Shown: piece by piece, positions 44,940 to 55,200 of the stretch | How the letters are laid out: each line of letters opens with the position of its first letter | Position numbering within the stretch: the first letter of the stretch is position 1 | Source: Hypoxylon rubiginosum | Taxonomy: Eukaryota; Ascomycota; Sordariomycetes; Xylariales; Hypoxylaceae | Assembly (NCBI GenBank): GCA_902806565.1 | Contig: CADCXA010000006.1 | Coordinates: 1,922,001 to 1,986,000, forward strand | DNA length: 64,000 nt | Direction: 5' to 3' | The notes under the pieces: model-generated | What the model saw: only the letters and a program-made list of their open reading frames with translations | Databases searched by the model: none | What the model was told of the DNA's origin: nothing | Position numbers and translations under genes: made by a program

Positions 44940-47470
44940 TTAAGCCTGCGCCTGAAGGAACCCGTCGAAATACTCCGTAATAGCATCCGTCTCATCCGGG
45001 AACGCCGTCGTGCCAACCCACAAATCAGGCCTAATAACAGCAACGCCTCCCGTCGAATGGTTCGCGCCCCAGGTGGTATGCGCGTCCTCGTCGGGCGCGC
45101 GGTCGTCGAAGACGATCTGCGCGCCGGCCCCGCGCAGCTGGTCTAGCAGCAGCGCGGTCGTGGAGGACGGTAGCTGCTCCTGCAGCTGGAAGGGCATGAG
45201 CTTAGTGACGAGGACGATGTTGAACAGCGCCGCGCCGCCGAACTTAGTAAAGAAGCTCGTCGGCGACTTGAGAGCGGCCGCGAACGCGGCGAGCCGTCGC
45301 TGGACCTCGGCGCCGCCGAGCGACGACGCGAACACCACGAGGTGGAAGCGCGCGGGGCCCGCGAGCTTGTCGTAGAGGTAACCGGTCTCCCCGGTCGCGA
45401 AGCAGACGCGCGGGTTGGGGGCGCGGACGCCGGCCTTGACTTTGAGGGCCGGCGTTGTCGTCTGTCCTTGCGCCTTAAACGTGACCTCCTGCACGATCGG
45501 GGACGGGTCGTACGGGCAGTCCACGCCGAGCAGGAACTGGCCGTTGGCCTTGAAGAAGTCGCCCAAGAACGCGAGGTCGGCCGCCTTCTGCTCCTCCTTG
45601 GACTTGACGCCGTTGATAATCTTCTTGTTGGAGTTGCCGTTCACCCCGTTGGTGCTGGGGCCTCCTCTGTTTAGCAGCTCTATGTCCCGCAGGTTGGGCA
45701 CGTGCAGGTCCGATCCGCACACGAAGCGCAGGTAGGTGCCGGAGACCTCGATGACCCGGACGGCGTGCTGGCGCCGCTCGCCGTTGTACGTGGGGAGCAG
45801 GGCGTCGTGCTTCGCCACGCCCTTGGCCGCGAGGCCGAGCTTCCACGCGATGTTTGCGGCGTCTAGGATGGAGGCGTTCAAGCCGAAAGCACCCATGACG
45901 CTGTGGACGTGACTGTAAATGGGAGCGGCAGTGTTAGCAGGCCCCGTCTACCTAGTTTCGCGAGAATTGAAGAATCGGAAGAACTTACGCCGCGTCACCA
46001 ACCAAATGGACACGATTGTCGGGAGATGAGTAAGATCGTGCTACTCTTTCAGAGACTGTTGCGCGCATTAGCCATCTTCCCTCTAAAACCACCCCAAGGT
46101 ACGGTGCTCACTCTTCCAAATCGCGAACCAGCTGAGTGGAGCCCCGAACTTGAGTGTGTAAGGGGCGAAAATCCTGTTGGCTTGCTCGAGAACTTCCTCC
46201 GGCGTAATGGAGTGAACATCTATCTTGCCGCCTGCCTCGGCGAATGAGGGATCCTTCTGCTGTCTAGATGCGGCTAAGGGGCCTGTCATAGATAGATCAA
46301 GCTGAGTGTAAAGTCTGTAAGTACGTCAGTTGGAGTATATGAATAATCTTTCACGAACGGAGGTATACCTGATATACCCATCCTCTCGGGGAATGATAAC
46401 ACAGCCTCCATGTTCGGTGCTAATGACACATCTATTGGAATGTATTAGCTTTTTGTTCTATTATAATAGAGCGAATTCATTATCACATACCCGAAAGACC
46501 AGGCGTGGGGATAATCGCTGACGAAGAGGCAGTCCATGATTCCCCAGTAAATATCTGTACTGACTCCATCGAAGGGGATGCTAAGACTCTTACGGATAGC
46601 GCTCGCTGCACCATCAGAGCCCACGATGTACTTGGCCTGAACAGCTTGGGTCTGTCCGGTACGCTGGTTCTTGATCGTGGCATGCACCGGGTAGAGCTCG
46701 TTCGAGCCGCTCTCTACAGTGTAGTTCTCGAGTATAGAGCTACGCTCGACGATAGCTTTATGACGAGCTAAGTCTCGGACGTAAATTCGCTCGACTTGCC
46801 CCTGGGTGATGATGTGCAGCCCGCGGTAGCGCGAGTCGGACTGGTGAGAACGACCAAACAGTAGCTTCTCGCCGTCCTTGTAGATGGCAGTCTTCTCGAT
46901 CAGAGGGCCCTCCTCGTGGATCTCGGGCGCAAGACCCCACATGGCAATGGTTTCCAGGAACCGAGGCTGAACGCCGTCAGCTCGGCCTGCAACCAATGGA
47001 CCATCGGATTTGTCTAATGTGGGTGAGCAAACCAACTACTACGATGAGTCGAGAACTTTGGCAAGAACTTACCAATGATCCGAAACGATACGCCCTGTCT
47101 TGTTAAGCTGGCCGCAACTGCTAGTCCACTAGGACCGGCTGCATGTCATGTCAATACCTAGTTGGATTGTCATCAGCGAGTATACATGCTTACCTCCGCT
47201 AATGAGCACATCAACTTTCTCAGCAGGCTTCCACCATGAAGGTATCCCGTGGGGACTGTTGGTTCCGTCGTAAATGGTTGGCCAAGTGCGGATGACGTTG
47301 ACGCCGAGGTTATTATGAGCATCCGACGTAACGATCTCCTTTGACGGCGGCGTCACGTAGGAGTTGGGATCCTCGATCTCATCCTCCCCGTTGTTCCAAA
47401 CCCACGGCTCACCCGTAGCCGGCTGTCTGAAGCCATTTTCGAAGGTGCTAGGGCGAATTGCGAATGCCAT
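44940..47470 (-). CDS. FAD-dependent aromatic monooxygenase, phenol 2-monooxygenase type
   Basis: Class A flavoprotein expected to ortho-hydroxylate a phenol using NADPH and O2. Seven exons: 47470-47194, 47138-47073, 47013-46491, 46431-46369, 46314-46112, 46055-45989, 45912-44940; 723 residues. Motifs: FAD-binding GAGPSG (92-97, across intron 1), GRADGVQPR, DG motif SDGAASAIR (Asp248-Arg255), and GD motif LVGDAAHVHSVMGAFGLN (Gly397-Asp398). The C-terminal 190 residues match the thioredoxin-like dimerisation domain of phenol hydroxylases (ARFHLVVFASS and onward). About 85 residues precede the FAD motif, more than in the textbook enzymes. The last exon is GC-rich. It is divergent from the methyltransferase gene and shares its promoter. 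In context it likely adds a hydroxyl to the polyketide-derived acid or aldehyde. Confidence 0.92.
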
Positions 47471-47596
47471 GTTGAAGTTCACGATGATCGTAACTGTGAG
47501 TAATTCAAGACTCGATGTTACACTCCAGCCTACGACCTTTTGTTTCGATGACCACCTTTTGGATAAACCTTGGGGACCCAACTTTGCCTCCCAATA

Positions 47597-47608
47597 TATC
47601 GGGGTCCG
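47597..47608 (+). promoter_or_regulatory. Cluster motif variant TATCGGGGTCCG
   Basis: CGG-N3-CCG form; shares TCGGGGTCCG with the SDR promoter copy at 33122. Confidence 0.5.
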
Positions 47609-47685
47609 ATCTTTCGGCGCCCCCCGAGGTCCTCTCAGGTCCGCTCGCCCCCTTTTTTGGACCCGTACTCGGCCTCAAACTCACG

Positions 47686-47697
47686 ACTCGGGGTCTG
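47686..47697 (+). promoter_or_regulatory. Cluster motif variant ACTCGGGGTCTG
   Basis: One mismatch (C to T) from the SDR promoter copy ACTCGGGGTCCG; 172 bp before the methyltransferase ATG. Confidence 0.4.
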
Positions 47698-47868
47698 CGA
47701 GAACTATCACGATGATCGATATGGCGAGTTTTTACTACCATTTTCAAATCATCGCTCACTCCCTTTTTAAAGAGCCAAGTCCGCGGGTGCTACTTCGTTC
47801 TAGATCACGCCACAATCGGCAACTTCACCTGATTCCACATTCAGCATCTGTCTCGTTAGCTTTACACA

Positions 47869-49638
47869 ATGGCCGCCAACTTAGACGACGTGTCGCGACA
47901 GCTGCTTCAGCTAAGCGGTCTTATCCAGACGTCCGTTGCTAATTACGTGAGCTTGAAGAATTCAGTCAGCGAAAAGAATGAAGGCTCGTTACCCTCGAAG
48001 CCCCTCTTCGACGCCCAGCGAGCTCTGCTTGCGGCGGCGGGAATGCTCACGGAACTAGTCAGCGTGCCAGAAAACCGGCTGCTGGAAGTTTCGTCGCAGT
48101 ATTTTGAGGCTCGTGCGCTGCATATTGTCGCGGACAAGCGCGTGCCGGATATCCTTGCGAGCAACAAGGAAGGTGTTGACATTCAGACGCTGGCATCCGC
48201 TGTGAACATCGAACCGCGAAAACTTTGTAAGTTACCCGGGACATATGAGTCGTTTAAATTTCCAAATTCTGACACGGGGAAATGTTGCAGCTCGCGTTAT
48301 GCGCTGTCTCTGCTCCATCCACGTCTTTAGTGAAGTTGGCGAAGACGTCTTCATCAACAACGCTATCTCAGCAGCGCTGGTTAACAACGAGCCCCTTCGT
48401 GCCTATATCCTATTGTTGTAAGTTGCAGCGGCGAGCCCATCTAGATGCATAGATGCACGCTAGAAGCTAACACATGATTACCTATAGCGGTCTAGATATC
48501 TACAGCGCCTCGGACTACCTACCGCGATACCTCAGCGACCCTACCAAGGGCGCGTCGTACGCGTTGGAAAAGACGGCCTGGCAAGACGCAGTTGGGACGA
48601 CCAAGGCGCGCTGGGACTGGCTCGAGGAAACGCCCAAGGTCCGCGATATTCTTGCTGGGAAGAACGGCACTCAAGGCAGCTTCGGCGCGTATCCGGGAGT
48701 GTTCGGCGCGGAGCTCGAAAAAGTTATCGGCAGCGCAGACACCGAAACGTTGGTCAAGCGCCCGGAGCACAGCATCTTTGGGCTTGCCATGGTAGGAGGA
48801 GGTCGCGTGTTTGGCCAGGCGCATTTGTATGGTGAGTTACAAGCAGTCCAGAACTCCTTGAGTCTCAAAGGGCCATGAACTCGATGCTGAACTCAACATG
48901 TTAATCTATGCTTAGATTTCCCGTGGGCCTCCCTTGGATCCGCTACCGTCGCCGACGTGGGAGGCGGTGTTGGTACGTATCTCCAGCGAGTGTGCGTTAA
49001 AAATTGCATCGTAACTAATAAGTGGCAGGCGGTTTCTGTCTCCAACTGTCGCACCTTTACCCCGATCTGAAGTTCGTCGTCCAGGACCGCGCCCCGGCTC
49101 TCAAACAGGCGCAGACGGAGGTCTGGCCGCGCGAGAACCCGGCGGCTTTGAAGGCGGGCCGCGTGCAGTTCGTGGAGCACGACTTTTTCAAGTCCAACCC
49201 GACCCCGAACGCGGATGTGTACTGGCTGCGCTACATCATCCATGATTGGTCGGATGATTACTGCGTCCAGATTCTCAGTGTAATCAAGTCTGCGATGGGA
49301 CCGCGCAGTCGTATCTTGATTTGGTAAGTATTCCTCTATCGCTAGATTGATACACTTGCAGCTAACACGCATCTAGTGACCAGGTTATGAACACCACGGC
49401 CGGGAGCAAGGAGCTGGAGCCAGCGCCAGAACCTCTACCGGCGAACTGGGGATACTACACTCGGTACTCGCACCAGCGCGATCTGGCCATGATGTCCATC
49501 ATCAACGGCATCGAGCGCAAGCCCGCCGAGTTCCGCGACTTGATCGAGCGGGCCGGCCTGCGTCTGAGGAAGATCTGGGATTGCCGGAGCCAAGTCGGTC
49601 TAGTCGAAATAGTTACCGTCGACTCCGAGTTGCTTTGA
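47869..49638 (+). CDS. SAM-dependent O-methyltransferase, COMT-like (type 2)
   Basis: Six exons: 47869-48226, 48291-48417, 48488-48831, 48916-48972, 49029-49323, 49377-49638; 480 residues. Start MAANLDDVSRQL at an ATG with a good context (ACAATGG). The N-terminal half is the helical dimerisation and winged-helix part (RKLSRVMRCLCSIHVFSE). The C-terminal half has the SAM-binding motif VADVGGGVGG (288-297, interrupted by intron 4), the acidic ribose contact region VQDRAP and the catalytic His367 in YIIHDWSDDYC. This is the usual architecture of fungal aromatic O-methyltransferases in polyketide pathways. It likely methylates a phenolic OH made by the PKS or by the divergently transcribed monooxygenase. 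All five introns are short (53-84 nt) and phase-consistent. Confidence 0.92.
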
Positions 49639-51261
49639 AGGATTCTTAAAAAGTTTGGGGGGTCCACCGACGTCATGTCAAAGCTGCTGCTACTCTTGGC
49701 AGGGCTGAATTTATCCTACTATTTTCTTACCATGTAGCAATTGTTATTATTTTGGTGCTGTCGGGCACCGTCCTGAAGTACTCAGTGTGCGTCTGCAGTT
49801 GACACTTTGGGACGAAACAACCTGGTCGTTTGCTCAAATCTCTCAATTTTTGGTTCACGTGTAGATGAGCGCCAATAGAATCGTGTACAACTTGGCTGTA
49901 TTCAGCTGTGGACAAATGTCGGCGTGATCTTTTAAGGGCATGATCTTCAGGACATACGCTAGATGGCTGATTAGGGCGTTCTCTAAATGACTGGTACTTT
50001 TTTAAATGCTTCGTCCGGGGTAAATGTTACACAGATTACGTAGTTGTGAGACTTCAGGAATTTATTTCTTACGATAGTTCACATTCCAGACGAACTCGGG
50101 TCCAGTACATAGGATTGTATATTCGGTGTTTTCGGGTTCTTTTGCTAGGGCGATGCAGTAAGATACCTAGCAGGCTGCGGCCAAGACGACGCGACTTTCT
50201 GCCTGATGCCGCCGGACAAACCGTGTCATGCCATCGTCGATGCCAAGGTGCAATATCGCTCGGGCATCCAGCCTGTATCATCCACGCATATGTTCCTACA
50301 GATACTCCTGTTGATCCTATGGGCTCGGTTATAGATGAAGATGGCGACCTAAAACGTACGACTCCTCAAAGGCTACTCGCCAGGCCCCAGCCGCGCGAGG
50401 ACGCTATCACGAAGCGGTTTGATATCACAGCCAACGAAGATTCTCTTACGATACTGGCTATATCCATTGCTGTCAAGCCTAGCAGCTGGATCGGGACTCT
50501 AGTGAACATCGTAATACACATTTTCTCTGATGCTGTCGAGGAGTGCAGGAGGCGGGTAACTACAGGTGAACCCCCTTGACACCGATTCAATCGTGGTCCA
50601 TGTTGTGCTACCCACCATTCGAAAGCATCGTGCTGGCGTCATCTCCAGTCTGAGCAGGTTATATGGCACGCTAGGTACAAGCCTGCGCTGCGCGACGATG
50701 GCAACGTGGCCATCTCGGCCGGGGCACTAATTTGAAATCATGAAGAGACGATGGAGGAACTCGAGTAGGGTGCCGATCTCTTCGCTAAGGCGCTTCTAGC
50801 ACGTAGCTATAAGTATAACAGGTATAATCAAGACCACGAGAGGCCTTGGCGGAGGCGGGAAGGTCTGAGTATTGCATGCTGGCTGCGTATGGGTAAGAGT
50901 ACTTGAGCCACCTACAAGCAGAGATATACGGCTCTGCTATACTCGCCGGCTACAGTCTACTACACAGAGTATTAGAAGAAATTTATCCTTTAGAGTGCAT
51001 TGAATAAATGTAAGAAGGGTGATACTTCCGGGTAGAATATATGACACATCTGCTTGTCATATCATTTCACTAGGACCGGCTGCCTAGAAGCTAAGGGTGT
51101 CACCAGAAAAGGGGTTGACACGAAAGTTTCATTAATTGATTCAAGGAGTATTAGTGCCACTTAGGAGGTATGTTATGACAGCGAGCTACATGAGTAAATG
51201 TAAAGTCACTTTAAGAACCCTTAGGACATTATCCAGGCAATCCCATCCGTTTGCTCGCTCA
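49639..51261. other. Gene-poor stretch with possible decayed coding DNA
   Basis: Coding-like words in broken frames occur on the plus strand: about 50165-50320 (LAGCGQDDATFCLMPPDKPC), 50320-50579 (EDSLTILAISIAVKPSSW) and about 50895-51003 (EYLSHLQAEIYGSAILAGYS). They have stops between them and no recognisable family. An ACTCGGGTCC motif (10 of the 11-base core) lies just before them at 50094-50103. This may be a lost cluster gene. Confidence 0.3.
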
Positions 51262-52200
51262 TTACTTTCCGCCAGTATAGTCAGTCTTCGAGGCGATGGC
51301 CTCCCACGCGTTGATCCCGTCAATGACGTCCTGGGCGTCCTTCTTGATCTCGGCCACGGAGTCACTGCCAAGGGGCATGAAGGCTGGGAGCTCGCGACCC
51401 GCGGCAACGCCGGTAGACGTAATTACATCGTATAAGACCGAGGCTCCCTTGTGGGGATCCCCGGGCTGGTTCCCATCGTACCCATCGAAGGCGGCGTCGG
51501 CCGCCTTGTTCAGCTCGGCGTAGTCGGGAAAGCGGGTGTGGCCCGTGTTGGTCCGGCTCTGGCCGGGCGTCAGGAGCGCGGTGCGGAAGAAGCCCGGCTC
51601 GACGAGGCAGTGGCGGATGCCGAACTGCTTGACCTCCTCGCCTAGGCCGAGGGACAGCCGGCGGACGGCGGCCTTCGAGGCGTTGTACAGGTTGCACCCG
51701 TTCATGGAGAACCAGGCACCGATCGAGCCGAACGTGACGAGAGTCCCCGAACGCTTCTCGCGCATGTGCGGCAGGATGGCGCGGTAGACGTTGATGGGGC
51801 CAAAGGTGTTGGCTTGGAACTGCTTGAGCGTCTCCTCCGGCGAGCATTCCTCCACCGTGCCCGTCTGCACATACCCGGCGTTGGCGACCACAATGTCCAC
51901 GGTCCCATGGATTTTGATGATTTCGTTCATCGCAGCCTGAATCTGCGGTAGCGGCTCATTCTGGTCCAGACGAGCGGCGGTGATGCCTTCCGGTAGACCT
52001 GAAAGCTTCTTAGGGTTCCGGCTGGTAGCAATGACACGGTCGCCGCGGCTGGCGACGAGCTTGGCGAGCTCCAAGCCAAAGCCAGAAGAGGCACCAGTGA
52101 TGAGCCAGACACGTGAACCACCCATACTGCGTTGATCCGGTTTATCTTCCTTATGGTGTTTGTGATGATGTGAATGTACAATAGAGTACGAGTGTCCCAT
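51262..52200 (-). CDS. Short-chain dehydrogenase/reductase with His-rich N-terminus
   Basis: Intronless, 312 residues from the ATG at 52200. Classical SDR: TGASSGFG (35-42), NAG (107-109), Ser159, Tyr172 and Lys176 (YNASK), so the catalytic set is complete, unlike the SDR at 31959-32997. The C-terminal part has EPGFFRT, common in the same SDR branch. A leader of about 25 residues with HSHHHKHH precedes the fold; an internal Met26 (MGGSRVWLITG) would give a normal SDR start. It is GC3-rich. No copy of the cluster motif was found in the 350 bp upstream, and a 1.6-kb gap separates it from the methyltransferase. Cluster membership is therefore uncertain. Confidence 0.88.
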   Translation of the reverse strand: MGHSYSIVHSHHHKHHKEDKPDQRSMGGSRVWLITGASSGFGLELAKLVASRGDRVIATSRNPKKLSGLPEGITAARLDQNEPLPQIQAAMNEIIKIHGTVDIVVANAGYVQTGTVEECSPEETLKQFQANTFGPINVYRAILPHMREKRSGTLVTFGSIGAWFSMNGCNLYNASKAAVRRLSLGLGEEVKQFGIRHCLVEPGFFRTALLTPGQSRTNTGHTRFPDYAELNKAADAAFDGYDGNQPGDPHKGASVLYDVITSTGVAAGRELPAFMPLGSDSVAEIKKDAQDVIDGINAWEAIASKTDYTGGK

Positions 52201-55200
52201 AGGATCCAGTAGTGTGTGGTCGCGTGAGATGATTAGGAGAAGGATGAAAAGGGAGAGGGAAAATAATGAACTTATTCGCGACGAGCAAAGAGGAGAAGGC
52301 TCTGTCGTAAACTCAAGATGATGTATTTAAATATCCCAACGAGACGATGCCTTTGTCCCATCTCGAAACCAATGACGCCGACCTACCTCATGTGTCTGTA
52401 GCTAGACGCCAACCAACAAGCACAGTGCCCGTCGCACGAGCGATGCATGCCTACCTGAACAGCTTAGTCCCCTATCACCGATTGGGGCATAACATTCATG
52501 TACGTACCACATCTTTTCGGGACTGCCGGACATGGCTTATCTGAAATCGATTCGTATCATATAATATAAACGAAAGACATGTCCAAGCTCAATTGATGAA
52601 CCAAGAACAAATCAGGATTTTTTTAACATTTATGTTGAACACGTACTTCTACCCTTCATCCCGGTTTTCGGGAACCGCCGCCAATAGAGAAGAATAGCAG
52701 AAAATCGAGAAAAGCATGATGATTCATAATTTTTTATATAGATATCTGTTAAGCAATCATTAATAAGTTTCTCTTCTATCGCTATAGCTTCTGTTTATGA
52801 TACTGAGAGTATTAGTTTAGGTTAGGCTAGCTATCGTGTAAGCCTTTGCATTCATAACAAGGGTCTTTCACCTTCTCTCTCCTTCCTCGGTAATTTTCGC
52901 CTATACCTATTCGTCTAGTTTCTGGCAGTCTTATTAACAGTGTTATACGATTTTTCCATAGTAGAAACTGCGCTCCCTGTTATTGATGACAGTCTGCGGT
53001 TTAGAGATGGCCCTCACAGATAGTTTCTCGAAGCTTCCGCTTTAACTAGGGAGTTGCCTCTCCATTCTTCTACAACTAGATACCACATGTTAATAATACT
53101 CGAATTTCTCACCTAAGTTCGAGGGTTCACCAGCTACTAACCGTTTTTGCGATATTTGCAGCGATAAGTCATTATATTCAGCTAGGACACTTCCAATGCT
53201 ATCTTCTATCACCGAGCGTAATAAAATTAATCTGATCGCTAGCAGAAATTTAGGAGTATGTCGAGAGGCAGGATTCACCCTATATTTCATCTTTTGCTGA
53301 CATGAGGCTGAAGATTTCAGTGCTGCTGCTGCCATCGCATAAGCATATTCTATCATATGTCAACCTTTCGATCAATATCACATGTGTAACATACCTAGGC
53401 AGCTCTCGCCCATGTGGAGTGCATCTAGATCGACGGGCTTCGTGTGGACGACCCCCAAAAGCTCACAAGTTTCGCCTCGGTGGACTCACCTTGATAGCCT
53501 GGGACCAATCATTGGAAAACCGTTCACCTTACCTGCGTCGTTAGAATAGGCAGACGTCGACGCTTCGGCGTGTCCCGTGATCGTCTATAGCTGGCCGGAT
53601 ACGCCGGTAAAGATCTTCTCGGTTCCTGCAGATCATTGGGAGCCCTACACGTTCTGGCCATCTTTCTACTTACAGTATCGTATAGAGGGAGTTACGTACC
53701 CTGACCGCAACGATTACCATGAACCGATTTTCTTGGCTTCTCGTTTTCCTCAACGGGGCCCTGCGCTGCTGGTTCTGGTTCGATGGCGGGGACATCAGGG
53801 GATAGATGAAGGCCAATATGATATATGACCCGCCTCCCAATGGGGGTTCGCCCCCGTCATGTCCTCGTCTCATTCTCGTCTCGGCGGAGTTGAACGTGGC
53901 TGCTTGTTCTCTTCTTCCTCGATTTCTGAAGAGGGATGCCATCAAGCTCTCTGGCTGTCTGCTCGCCTCCCTAGTATACCTAGATGTGCAGTTTACGTAC
54001 CTATCTACCTCTAGGTCAACGCGGTAATAATAATCTTCTCACCATGGAGCTACGAGGAATGACCAGATCAGCGCCACGTCACATCTTATCATTTCGAAAC
54101 TCACATTTCACAAGCAGAATTTAGTCCTCGGTGCTCCCGCCACAGCTACGTCTTCTCCCACGGGCAACTGTAGCCTGCATTATCAACATTCTGGTCCCAC
54201 CACTCCTAAGACTCCTGAGATCCAAGTTCTCGTGGGGACTGCCTGTTAAATCTTCGCGCTGGCGGGAGTTGTTCTATAATCGTGGACTGTGGCGGTAAGT
54301 GTTAACATTTTGGCCTGTTTGATATACCTAATTCTATACCGCAGATATAGCTTCTATATACGAACTCGCCACGTCCTGATAGTCACAACCGCAGCAGCAG
54401 AAGGTCACGGGACAGTCGCAGGCGTCTACAGCGTAAGGCGCCGATGTTACTGACTGCTTAATCCCTGAGGTGTTCATCACATTAGACGAGGTTGGGTGTA
54501 AGTGCTGCTCCAGGAGTGGCCATGTCGCTTCCATATAGACTCCGTCATCCTCAACGAAGGGGTTCCGGACTATGAAGCAGCTCATCACGATGGGTGATGC
54601 TTCGGCTACTCCTTTTCCCTCGAATCGTTAGTCCTAGTCATCATCGCATCCGCGTTTGGCATGGCGGCTCCGAGACGGTTATCAAAGAATGGGGCTGCAG
54701 ATCAATACGCTGGGCGGGAGCGAGAGCAATGAAATGCTGGAATAGGCTCCGTCAGTCGCGCGACTAGACCAAATTGAATCGATTTAATGCGGGATGTTTT
54801 TATATTGCCACGGAACTTTCAAAGAGCGCAAATTTTTTCTTCTGCAGAAGGCCGCTAGACGCACTATGACCACTATGACATGAAATCTGTATGAGGATCG
54901 ACTTACCCCGTGAGAGGCGCACGTGCATATGGCTGGCTGTGGGAGACGCGGGGAGGCGGGGAACTTATACTCTTTCGTGGTTCTCGTTGTTCGCCCATCT
55001 CGCTAGTTCTATCCGTTTACGGCAGAGACGAAGGCGGAGGGACGGCGCTTCCAGTATCATTACTGCGTCCTTTTCATACTATGCAGTAAAAGCAGCTGAC
55101 GATTCTGGGGTAGTACGGTAGGATCATCCTACATGAAATACTATTTCTCCCGGAATTTGTAAGCCCTTTATCATGGAAGGTATAGATGTGTAGTTGCAGT

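Larger units (their letters stand above)
47471..47868. promoter_or_regulatory. Divergent promoter of monooxygenase and O-methyltransferase
   Basis: 398 bp between opposed ATGs. Two motif copies (47597-47608 and 47686-47697) lie inside a GC-rich centre, and a TTTTTAAAG element sits near 47765. Confidence 0.65.

Noticed and set aside
45342..45846. Frames overlapping the last exon of the monooxygenase on both strands
   Set aside because: High GC content opens these frames; the phenol-hydroxylase C-terminal domain explains the sequence.
54334..54588. Cys-rich 84-codon frame on the minus strand (CPVTFCCCGC)
   Set aside because: No signal peptide and no regular Cys spacing of a known small secreted protein; isolated in a gene desert.
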